5,791 nt of DNA from the NCBI GenBank assembly GCA_030690515.1, contig JAUYGP010000062.1, positions 1-5,791 of the forward strand, in the 5' to 3' direction. This DNA is from Giesbergeria sp. Its GTDB lineage: Bacteria; Pseudomonadota; Gammaproteobacteria; Burkholderiales; Burkholderiaceae_C. The notes below the pieces were generated by a model. The model made no database searches. It saw nothing but the letters and a program-made list of their open reading frames with translations, and had not been told where the DNA came from. The position numbers and the translations under genes are program-made. Positions 1-5,257 of this stretch are shown piece after piece (within the stretch, counting starts at the first letter, position 1; each line of letters starts with the position of its first letter).

Positions 1-721
1 TGAAATGGTCGATGTCGATCATCAGCAGGCAGGCCGGTTCGGCGTGGGTATGAAAGCGCACCAGGCTGGCGCTGGCCACTTCCTGCCAGTGGCTGCGTGC
101 GGCCAGGCCGGTCTGGGCGTCGGTGCGGCGCAGTTCATCGAGCTGGCGGTTTTGCCGCGCCACGGTGCGGATCAGCCGGTAGCTGGCGATGCTGACCGCC
201 ATGGTGTGCCCGACGATGATGGGCAGTGTGAAGAACACCACCCAAAGGCCGCTCTCCAGGCTCGGCGTGGGCCGCACCAGCAGCGTGGCCAGCAGCCCGG
301 CGCCCAGCATGCCCGGCAGCGAATACAGCCACAGGCGCTTGATGCCGCTGCTGAACTTGTCGTAGGTGGTGACGGCGACCAGCACCACGCTGGGCAGCAG
401 ATTGAACTGCATCAGCGGCACCCACAGGCCCACCAGAGCCGAGTCGATCAGCAGGTTGCGGATTTCAGCGCGGAACGGGTCGGCACTGTAGCGGGCCAGC
501 AGATAGGCGATGTGCGGCCAGAGCACAAAAGACACCACCGCCAGCCAGCCATAGTGCGTCAGTGCGTTGTGCTGGTGCAGCACGCTCCCTATCAGTAAGC
601 CGCCCAGTCCCATGCCCAGAATGCGCAGCGGGTAAATACGGCGGAAGACCCGGCGGCGCGAAGCAGGGCCGCTGTCGCCATGGTGGGGCGGCGGGTGCTG
701 GGTGTCGGGTGCTGCGGACAT
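1..721 (-). CDS. MASE2-GGDEF diguanylate cyclase, N-terminal part (3' end outside window)
   Basis: Reverse-strand reading gives 240 codons without a stop, running off the left edge. Residues 1-25 are a polar, Pro/His-rich N-terminus. Residues about 30-185 carry several hydrophobic segments (IYPLRILGMGLGGLLIGSVL, GWLAVVSFVLWPHIAYLLAR, ADPFRAEIRNLLIDSALVG, then two more) in the pattern of the MASE2 membrane sensor found in AdrA/DgcC-type cyclases. After a short linker (RQNRQLDELRRTDAQTGL) the GGDEF domain begins, with the first metal-binding Asp in MIDIDHF (235-240). The family makes cyclic di-GMP from two GTP at the inner membrane and promotes the sessile state. The usual DxLTGLxNR signature reads DAQTGLAARS, which is divergent. 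The GGDEF motif itself lies outside the window, so activity cannot be judged. I chose the ATG at 719-721; it has no clear Shine-Dalgarno. An in-frame TTG 12 codons upstream (first base 757) is the alternative. It starts 64 bases after cbpM and may be the last gene of that transcript. Confidence 0.88.
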   Translation of the reverse strand, partial: MSAAPDTQHPPPHHGDSGPASRRRVFRRIYPLRILGMGLGGLLIGSVLHQHNALTHYGWLAVVSFVLWPHIAYLLARYSADPFRAEIRNLLIDSALVGLWVPLMQFNLLPSVVLVAVTTYDKFSSGIKRLWLYSLPGMLGAGLLATLLVRPTPSLESGLWVVFFTLPIIVGHTMAVSIASYRLIRTVARQNRQLDELRRTDAQTGLAARSHWQEVASASLVRFHTHAEPACLLMIDIDHF

Positions 722-785
722 GGCGTGCTGGAGGGGGTTGTTCCCGGCAATGGTCAAGGCGAACAGGGGAGGTGCTGATACAGGC

Positions 786-1145
786 TTATCGCCCTCCGCG
801 GGCCGTGGCGGTACCTTCTTCCAGGTGGCGCAGACGGCGCCGCAGGAGTGCCACTTCTTCCATCAAGTCGGTGGTCATGGCGGCCAGGTAGGGGTCGGCG
901 CCGAATGCGGCTTCCAGCTGGGCCACGCGCCGTGCGCGCACCAGGGTGGCGCTGCTAAAGCGCCAGGTCACGAAGCCGGTGGCCGTGGTGTCGCTGGGCG
1001 GGGTGACCTCTAATACCCCCGCCTCGACACGCTCGCTCACCCATTCCGGGGCGCGGCAGCAGGCGCGGGCCAAGTCTTCCAGGGTCAGGGCGGCGTCATC
1101 CAACAGTTCGCCCAGTTGCGCCGGGGTGTGGAATGCATGCGGCAT
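786..1145 (-). CDS. cbpM: Chaperone modulator CbpM (MerR-like helix-turn-helix)
   Basis: A 119-residue protein with the features of CbpM, the small partner that binds the J-domain of CbpA and restrains its co-chaperone activity. Residues 9-46 form the MerR-like helix-turn-helix (TLEDLARAC, APEWVSERVEAGVLEV). An aromatic-containing link WRFSSATLVRARRV (61-74) follows, then a helical, leucine-rich tail DLMEEVALLRRRLRHLEE (93-110) likely to be coiled. Length matches the family's roughly 100-120 residues. The ATG at 1143-1145 begins two bases after the cbpA stop codon. Its ribosome site AAGGAG (plus-strand 1153-1158) lies inside the end of cbpA, so the two genes are almost certainly co-transcribed and translationally coupled. 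The family name rests on sequence pattern plus the adjacent cbpA. A role as a DNA-binding regulator is possible but less likely in this setting. Confidence 0.86.
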   Translation of the reverse strand: MPHAFHTPAQLGELLDDAALTLEDLARACCRAPEWVSERVEAGVLEVTPPSDTTATGFVTWRFSSATLVRARRVAQLEAAFGADPYLAAMTTDLMEEVALLRRRLRHLEEGTATARGGR

Positions 1146-1147
1146 GG

Positions 1148-2131
1148 TCAGGCTCCTTGCGCGGCTTTCGCCTGGCGCGGATTGAAATGGGGAAAGGCCT
1201 TGCCCAGGGCGGCCCAGGCGGCGCGTGCGGTGTCGGTGTCGGCCGGGGGCAGGGCGACGCCCAGCTCCAGGTACAGATCGCCCGCTGTGCTGCTGGGGAT
1301 GCCCCGGCCTTTGAGGCGCAGCTTGCGCCCGGCATGGGAGCCTGCGGGGACGGTCACTTCCAGGCTGCCTGCGGGTGTCTGCACCTCGACGCTGGCGCCC
1401 AGCGCGGCCTCCCAGGGGGCGAGCAGCAGGGGCTGGTAGATGTCGCGGCCCTCGGCACGCCAGCGCGGGTCGGGGCGGAACAGCACCTCCAGGAAAAGGT
1501 CGCCCGCAGGGGCGCCGCCCAGCCCCGGGTTGCCCTGGCCTGCCAGGCGAATCAGCTGGCCTTCGCGCATACCTTTGGGGATCTTTACTTCCAGGCTGCG
1601 CTGCTCGGGCGCCACGTGGCCGCCAGCGTCCAGGTGCGCCGTGCGCAGGTGGATGGTGCGCATGCCGCCGTGGTACGCATCCGCAATGTCCAGTTCGATG
1701 CGGGCGTGCTGGTCCGCCCCGCGCTGCGCGCCACCGGCCGGGGCCCCCTGCCTGCGCTGCGCCCGTGCGGCCTGGCCAAAGAGCTGCTCGAAGAAGTCGC
1801 TGTACTGGCCATGGTCTGTGCCTTCGTACGAACTGCCCGCGTCCGAAAAGGCGAACCCGGCATCCCAGTGGGGCGGCGGACGAAAGTCGCCGCCGCTGCG
1901 CGCGCCCTGGGCGGCGGCCTGCGCTCCCAGCGCGTCGTAGGCGGCGCGCTTCTCGGGGTCCGACAGCACGGTATAGGCCTCGTTGACCTGCGCCATGCGC
2001 TGCTCGGCATCGGGCTCCTTGCTGACATCGGGGTGGTACTGGCGCGCCAGCTTGCGAAAAGCCTTCTTGATTTCGTCGGCCGTAGCGCCTGTGGCCACGC
2101 CGAGCACCTGGTAGTAGTCCTTGAATTCCAT
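1148..2131 (-). CDS. cbpA: DnaJ-class co-chaperone CbpA (curved DNA-binding protein)
   Basis: A 327-residue DnaJ homologue that stimulates the DnaK ATPase and, in E. coli, also binds curved DNA in the nucleoid. Residues 1-66 are the J-domain, starting MEFKDYYQVLGV with the catalytic HPD at 33-35. Residues 79-120 are a Gly/Phe-rich linker (GGDFRPPPHWDAGFAF). There is no CxxCxGxG zinc finger, which separates CbpA from DnaJ. Residues about 144-315 hold the two substrate-binding C-terminal domains, recognisable by IELDIADAYHGGMRTI, VKIPKGMREGQLIRLAGQG, GDLFLEV and LRLKGRGIPSSTAGDLYLEL. Length is slightly above the E. coli protein (about 306). The start is fixed by a strong Shine-Dalgarno AGGAGG (plus-strand 2139-2144) seven bases before the ATG. 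cbpM follows directly. No convincing sigma-32 promoter is visible in the gap to the upstream regulator gene. Confidence 0.95.
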   Translation of the reverse strand: MEFKDYYQVLGVATGATADEIKKAFRKLARQYHPDVSKEPDAEQRMAQVNEAYTVLSDPEKRAAYDALGAQAAAQGARSGGDFRPPPHWDAGFAFSDAGSSYEGTDHGQYSDFFEQLFGQAARAQRRQGAPAGGAQRGADQHARIELDIADAYHGGMRTIHLRTAHLDAGGHVAPEQRSLEVKIPKGMREGQLIRLAGQGNPGLGGAPAGDLFLEVLFRPDPRWRAEGRDIYQPLLLAPWEAALGASVEVQTPAGSLEVTVPAGSHAGRKLRLKGRGIPSSTAGDLYLELGVALPPADTDTARAAWAALGKAFPHFNPRQAKAAQGA

Positions 2132-2190
2132 GGATGGGCCTCCTGGCGGCTACTCTACGCCTGCCGCCTGACAGGGGGCAACCGCAGCAT

Positions 2191-2250
2191 GCAAATGCTA
2201 TAAAAAAAGAAGCATATTGCGCTTGTCAGACGGGCGCTACAGGCACTTTT
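2191..2250. repeat. Two-hairpin intergenic repeat-like element overlapping the end of the Lrp-family gene
   Basis: Two adjoining imperfect inverted repeats. The first pairs GCAAATGCT (2191-2199) with AGCATATTGC (2211-2220), nine pairs with one bulged base, around an A-rich loop. The second pairs 2219-2226 with 2230-2237 (GCGCTTGT with ACGGGCGC, eight pairs including two G-T) around a three-base loop. The TCA that encodes the regulator's stop codon (2226-2228) sits at its tip. The run from the A-tract through AGCATATTGCGCTTG to GGCGCTACAGGCACTTTT resembles, from memory, short dispersed repeats common between genes in Comamonadaceae. That identity is unproven here. On the minus strand the T-run lies in the loop rather than after a stem, so this is not a canonical terminator, though it may still attenuate readthrough into cbpA. 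Confidence 0.5.
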
Positions 2251-2714
2251 GTCGTAAATTTTGCCCGGTGGGTCGCAAAGAAGGCGCGCACATTGCGCAC
2301 GTTGGCGGTTCCAGTGAACAGGCGTTGCGACAGCGCCAGGTAGCCCGGCATGTCGCGCGTGTGCAGCACCAGCACAAAGTCGGGCCCGGGCGAGACGCGC
2401 CAGCACTGCTGCACACAGGGCTCTTGCACGGCCAGGGCCTCGAAGGCGTCGAGCTGCTCGGCGCCCTGGCGGTCGAGGGTGATTTCGACAATGCACGCCA
2501 ACCCATGGCCCTGCAGGGCGGCCAGCCGGTCGGGCTGCACGATGGCCACCTGCCGCTCGATCAGACCCGCGTCATGCAGGCGCTTGACGCGCCGCAGGCA
2601 GGTCGGGGGAGACACGTTGACGTGCGCAGCCAACTGCTGGTTGCTTTGACCGGCATCGTGTTGGAGTAGATCCAGCAGTTGCAGGTCTGTCTTGTCTGGT
2701 GAAAATGATTCCAT
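2226..2714 (-). CDS. Lrp/AsnC-family transcriptional regulator
   Basis: From the preferred start this is a 162-residue protein, the usual size for the family. Residues 6-60 are the N-terminal winged helix-turn-helix (DKTDLQLLDLLQHD, then SNQQLAAHVNVSPPTCLRRVKRLHDAGLIER). Residues about 66-155 are the ligand-binding RAM domain (ACIVEITL, VSPGPDFVLVLHTRDMPGYLAL, NVRAFFATHRAK). Such proteins form dimers to octamers, often respond to an amino acid, and wrap DNA. I chose ATG 2712-2714. Two upstream in-frame starts exist (ATG at 2742-2744, TTG at 2745-2747), but the extra codons are AT-rich, unlike the rest, and lie in the divergent regulatory region. None of the starts has a good Shine-Dalgarno. 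The gene is divergent from glmS across an AT-rich gap with phased T-tracts, so autoregulation and control of glmS are plausible. The last codons (KVPVAPV) fall inside a repeat-like element. The specific target and ligand are unknown. Confidence 0.9.
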   Translation of the reverse strand: MESFSPDKTDLQLLDLLQHDAGQSNQQLAAHVNVSPPTCLRRVKRLHDAGLIERQVAIVQPDRLAALQGHGLACIVEITLDRQGAEQLDAFEALAVQEPCVQQCWRVSPGPDFVLVLHTRDMPGYLALSQRLFTGTANVRNVRAFFATHRAKFTTKVPVAPV

Positions 2715-2850
2715 GTTTCTAGAATAAATGAAATTTTCAATCATCAAATCAATATTTTGAAATTGAAGTTCAAATGTTTTGAAAATTCGATCACATATTT
2801 TGATTCTATCGGCCTAGGATGGGGCATTTATTCAGAGAGAGGGTCTTCCT
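2715..2850. promoter_or_regulatory. Divergent Lrp-family/glmS control region with helically phased T-tracts
   Basis: An AT-rich stretch in otherwise GC-rich DNA between the two divergent genes. Four tracts TTTT(C/G)A start at 2734, 2755, 2777 and 2798, giving intervals of 21, 22 and 21 bp, or two helical turns each, so all face the same side of the helix. ATATTTTGA occurs twice (2752-2760 and 2795-2803). TTTGAA (2756-2761) and TTCAAA (2769-2774) form an inverted repeat, as does TGAAA-T-TTTCA (2729-2739). This suits a wrapping regulator such as Lrp or intrinsic curvature. A possible glmS promoter is TTGAAA (2779-2784) with a weak -10 near 2802-2808; it is not convincing. GAGAGGG (2837-2843) is the glmS ribosome site, seven bases from the ATG. 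Confidence 0.6.
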
Positions 2851-4755
2851 ATGTGCGGCATCGTCGGCGCAGTTTCTACGCGCAACATCGTTCCCATCCT
2901 GGTGCAAGGCCTGCAACGGCTGGAGTACCGAGGCTATGACTCCTGCGGCGTGGCCGTGCATGCGGCCAGTGGGGCAGGGCTGTCGGCGGGGTTGCAGCGT
3001 GCCCGCAGCACGTCCCGCGTGGCAGAGCTGCTGGAGCAGGTGCAGGCCGACCACATCGAAGGCTTCACCGGCATTGCCCACACCCGCTGGGCCACGCACG
3101 GCGCGCCGGCCGTGCGCAATGCCCATCCGCATTTCAGCCATGGCACGGGTGACAGCGCAGCCGGTACGGCCCGTGTGGCCCTGGTGCACAACGGCATCAT
3201 CGAGAATTACGAAGAACTGCGCGCCATGCTGCAGGGCCGGGGCTATGTGTTTGCCAGCCAGACCGACACCGAGGTGATTGCCCACCTGGTCGACAGCCAC
3301 TACAACGGCGACCTGTTCGACGCCGTGCAGACGGCAGTGGCCGAACTGCACGGCGCCTACGCGATCGCCGTCATGCACAAGGACGAACCGCAGCGCGTGG
3401 TGGGTGCGCGCGCTGGTTCACCCCTGATTCTGGGTGTGGGGCAGGGCGGCACAGAGCATTTCCTGGCCAGCGACGCCATGGCACTGGCCGGTGTGACAGA
3501 CCAGATCGTCTACCTGGAAGAAGGCGACCTGGTCGACCTGCAGCCCGGCCGCTACTGGATCGTCGGCAAAGACCGCGAAGCCCTGACCACCGCGCAGCGC
3601 CCGGTGCGCACCGTGCAGGCGCACAGCGGCGCGGTGGAGCTGGGCCCCTACCGGCACTACATGCAAAAGGAAATTTTTGAGCAGCCGCGCGCCATTGCCG
3701 ACACCCTGGAAGGTGTGGAAGGCATCGTGCCCGAGCTGTTTGACGGCGCTGCGCAGCTGGGCGTTCCGGGCGCGGCCGCCTGGCGCGTGTTCAAGGAAAT
3801 CGACCGGGTGCTCATTCTGGCCTGCGGCACCAGCTACTACAGCGGCTGTGCGGCCAAATACTGGCTCGAAGAACTGGCGGGCATCCCCACCCAGGTGGAA
3901 GTGGCCAGCGAATACCGCTACCGTACCAGCGTGCCCGACCCGCGCCAGCTCATCGTCACCATCAGCCAGAGCGGTGAAACCGCCGACACCCTGGCCGCGC
4001 TGCGCCATGCGCAAAGCCTGGGCATGGAGCACACGCTCACCATCTGCAACGTGGCCACCAGCGCCATGGTGCGCGAATGCAAGCTCGCTTACATCACTCG
4101 CGCCGGGGTCGAGATCGGTGTGGCCAGCACCAAGGCCTTCACCACGCAACTGGCGGGCCTGTTCTTGCTGACACTGGCACTGGCGCAGTCCAAAGGCCGC
4201 CTCACGGCTGAGCAGGAGGCCGCCCACCTCAAAGCCATGCGCCATTTGCCCGTGGCATTGCAGGCGGTGCTGGCGCTCGAACCCCAGCTCATCGCCTGGG
4301 CCGAAGACTTCGCCCGCATGGAAAACGCCCTGTTCCTGGGCCGGGGCCTGCACTACCCCATTGCGATGGAAGGTGCGCTCAAACTCAAGGAAATCAGCTA
4401 CATCCACGCCGAGGCCTACCCCGCCGGGGAACTCAAGCACGGCCCGCTGGCCCTGGTGACCAGCGCCATGCCCGTCGTTACCGTGGCGCCCAACGACGCC
4501 CTGCTGGAAAAGCTCAAGAGCAACATGCAGGAAGTGCGTGCGCGCGGCGGCGTGCTGTACGTGCTGGCCGACGCCGACACCCGCATCGAGAGTGGCGAAG
4601 GCCTGCATGTCATCCGCATGCCCGAACACTATGGGCCGCTCAGCCCGCTCTTGCATGTGGTGCCGCTGCAGCTGCTGGCCTACCACACAGCCTGCGCACG
4701 GGGGACGGACGTGGACAAGCCACGCAATCTGGCCAAGAGCGTGACGGTGGAATGA
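2851..4755 (+). CDS. glmS: Glutamine--fructose-6-phosphate aminotransferase (isomerizing), GlmS
   Basis: Makes glucosamine-6-phosphate from fructose-6-phosphate and glutamine, the first step towards UDP-N-acetylglucosamine for peptidoglycan and lipopolysaccharide; cytosolic. The 634-residue protein is complete. The N-terminal glutaminase domain starts MCGIVGA, with Cys2 as the nucleophile once Met is removed. It has TRWATHG (78-84), HNGIIENYEE (113-122) and TDTE (138-141). The first SIS domain has CGTSYYSG (325-332), SQSGETADT (372-380) and ASTKAFTTQ (425-433). The second has FLGRG (495-499), EGALKLKE (507-514), GELKHGP (526-532) and the terminal DKPRNLAKSVTVE, with the Lys equivalent to E. 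coli K603 at 629. It is about 25 residues longer than the E. coli enzyme, mostly through small insertions in the glutaminase domain (for example residues 39-55 and near GTGDSAAGTA). The ribosome site GAGAGGG supports this start. No glmS ribozyme is seen upstream. The 3' end forms the attTn7 recognition sequence. Confidence 0.97.
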   Translation: MCGIVGAVSTRNIVPILVQGLQRLEYRGYDSCGVAVHAASGAGLSAGLQRARSTSRVAELLEQVQADHIEGFTGIAHTRWATHGAPAVRNAHPHFSHGTGDSAAGTARVALVHNGIIENYEELRAMLQGRGYVFASQTDTEVIAHLVDSHYNGDLFDAVQTAVAELHGAYAIAVMHKDEPQRVVGARAGSPLILGVGQGGTEHFLASDAMALAGVTDQIVYLEEGDLVDLQPGRYWIVGKDREALTTAQRPVRTVQAHSGAVELGPYRHYMQKEIFEQPRAIADTLEGVEGIVPELFDGAAQLGVPGAAAWRVFKEIDRVLILACGTSYYSGCAAKYWLEELAGIPTQVEVASEYRYRTSVPDPRQLIVTISQSGETADTLAALRHAQSLGMEHTLTICNVATSAMVRECKLAYITRAGVEIGVASTKAFTTQLAGLFLLTLALAQSKGRLTAEQEAAHLKAMRHLPVALQAVLALEPQLIAWAEDFARMENALFLGRGLHYPIAMEGALKLKEISYIHAEAYPAGELKHGPLALVTSAMPVVTVAPNDALLEKLKSNMQEVRARGGVLYVLADADTRIESGEGLHVIRMPEHYGPLSPLLHVVPLQLLAYHTACARGTDVDKPRNLAKSVTVE

Positions 4756-4777
4756 CCGTTGCGCTTTGGGGAGGCGT
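4720..4777 (+). other. attTn7-type target site at the glmS 3' end
   Basis: Tn7 recognises the last codons of glmS through TnsD and inserts roughly 23-25 bp beyond the stop codon, leaving the gene intact. Here the conserved C-terminal coding sequence (DKPRNLAKSVTVE, stop at 4753-4755) supplies that recognition region. The sequence up to about 4777 is unique spacer, and Tn7-like end repeats begin right after the expected insertion point. If the element's tip is at 4778, the five bases GGCGT (4773-4777) would be the left copy of the target duplication. The tip is uncertain. Confidence 0.65.
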
Positions 4778-4888
4778 TGATATTCTTGGTAATTAAAGTC
4801 GTAAACCCGCAAATACAGTCGTAAACCCCGCTCTCGCATCCGTGCGGGTTTGGCACGAAGTGCGTTTTGTAAATAAAGTCGTAGACCC
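4778..4888 (+). mobile_element. Probable Tn7-like transposon end with three TnsB-type binding sites
   Basis: Three direct repeats follow glmS: AAAGTCGTAAACCC (4795-4808), ACAGTCGTAAACCC (4815-4828) and AAAGTCGTAGACCC (4875-4888), each preceded by an AT-rich AATTA-, AAAT- or AAAT-type stretch. Starts are 20 bp and then 60 bp apart. Tn7's own TnsB sites, from established knowledge, read AATAAAGTCTTAAAC, with a variant AATAGTTGTAAAC. They point inward from the tip and are packed about 20 bp apart in the glmS-proximal right end. Sequence, orientation, spacing and position all agree. The outer tip is unclear: Tn7-like elements begin 5'-TGT, whereas here one sees TGATATTC at 4778 or CGTTGATA at 4775, so the tip may be mutated. 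No tnsA gene follows within the window. This may be a relic, an internally deleted element, or an end facing cargo. Confidence 0.68.
4823..4851 (+). terminator. Possible rho-independent terminator of glmS, embedded in the repeat array
   Basis: AAACCCCGC (4823-4831) pairs with GCGGGTTT (4844-4851), eight pairs with one bulged C, around a 12-base loop. The A-run/GC-stem/T-run form is terminator-like, although the T-run is only three bases. The left arm is the AAACCC part of the second TnsB-type site, so the stem may be partly an effect of that repeat. An inner CGCA/TGCG pairing (4835-4838 with 4843-4846) competes with it. No stronger terminator is visible between glmS and 4823. Confidence 0.4.
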
Positions 4889-5200
4889 ATGGGTGAGGGA
4901 CCGCAGGCTTAGACCGCCTCAGGTTGGCTGCTGACGCTGGGTTTTGGAGGCTCAGCGGCTGCTCCTGCCGGCACCGGTCATCGGAATGTTCGCGCCACGA
5001 GCACCTGCTATACCTTCAGGACCTGACCTTCGGCTGAACTCGTGGCTGCAAAGATAAGAACGTGTCGCGGCGTGCGGGTCAGCGGCTGCTCTCTTGAGCT
5101 TTCAAGTGGCGGTACCGACGCCGAAGCGATGGTCGCTGCCCTGACCCCGTCCCCGAAATGCTGCTAGCTGGCGTTGTAAAACGCCAAAACTTGAGTTGCC
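4889..5200. other. Structured non-coding stretch, no recognisable gene
   Basis: No frame on either strand holds a credible gene. The stretch contains a near-perfect 16-base direct repeat (GGCTCAGCGGCTGCTC at 4949-4964 and GGGTCAGCGGCTGCTC at 5076-5091, one mismatch). It also holds an 8-bp inverted repeat GCCACGAG (4994-5001) with CTCGTGGC (5039-5046) enclosing TCAGG-A-CCTGA (5016-5026). A wider inverted repeat GGGTCAG (5076-5082) with CTGACCC (5140-5146) encloses CTTGA/TCAAG (5093-5106). Last, a hairpin GGCGTT-GTAA-AACGCC lies at 5170-5185. It could be decayed mobile DNA, a structured RNA, or the untranslated interior of the Tn7-like end. The sequence does not decide. Confidence 0.55.
4949..5091. 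repeat. Direct repeat pair (16 bases, one mismatch)
   Basis: Copies at 4949-4964 and 5076-5091 share TCAGCGGCTGCTC exactly and differ at one base in the preceding three, with start points 127 bp apart. The second copy doubles as the left arm of the GGGTCAG/CTGACCC inverted repeat. The function is unknown. The copies may mark ends of a small inserted segment or be members of a dispersed repeat. Confidence 0.6.
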
Positions 5201-5227
5201 TGTCGAAAACTCCCGCTGCCGTTCGTC
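5201..5227 (+). promoter_or_regulatory. Candidate ECF42-type sigma factor promoter
   Basis: TGTCGA (5201-5206) is followed after 17 bases by CGTC (5224-5227), placing a transcription start near 5233-5236, about 22-25 bases before the ATG of the DGPF gene. As I recall the literature, ECF42 sigma factors use TGTCGA at -35 and CGA/TC at -10 upstream of their linked DGPF genes. The motif, spacing and position fit, and the sigma gene is the second gene of the unit, so positive autoregulation is implied. This is inferred from pattern only. Confidence 0.6.
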
Positions 5228-5257
5228 GTTTAAGTTCAACCACTTTAGGAGATCTTC

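Noticed and set aside
5..598. Open frame of 197 codons on the plus strand
   Set aside because: His/Gln/Gly-rich with no family resemblance. It is antisense to the MASE2-GGDEF gene, which reads as a convincing membrane protein on the minus strand.
1133..2203. Open frame of 356 codons on the plus strand
   Set aside because: Antisense to cbpA and overlapping cbpM. The minus strand carries a full J-domain with HPD and a strong ribosome site; the plus frame is a GC-driven shadow.
2780..2850. glmS ribozyme/riboswitch upstream of glmS
   Set aside because: That element is typical of Firmicutes and about 150 nt long. The leader here is short, AT-rich and shows no matching fold.
4795..4888. CRISPR array
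   Set aside because: The three repeats are only about 14 bp, imperfect, and spaced 20 and 60 bp apart. There is no regular spacer length, and the glmS context points to TnsB-type sites.
3418..4890. Open frame of 490 codons on the minus strand
   Set aside because: Antisense to the well-conserved glmS and rich in His/Gln/Gly as expected of a shadow. Its first codons run through the Tn7-like repeats.
4952..5060. Minus-strand gene remnant ending IPMTGAGRSSR
   Set aside because: Only about 40 codons, with no start, no ribosome site and no family I can recognise. Kept as non-coding.
5174..5183. GTTGTAAAACG resembling the M13 forward primer site, hinting at vector contamination
   Set aside because: The match breaks after 11 bases and the sequence is explained by a symmetrical GGCGTT/AACGCC hairpin. 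The flanks are not vector.
4994..5185. Integron attC site
   Set aside because: There are hairpins but no properly paired RYYYAAC/GTTRRRY core sites, and no cassette gene structure around them.
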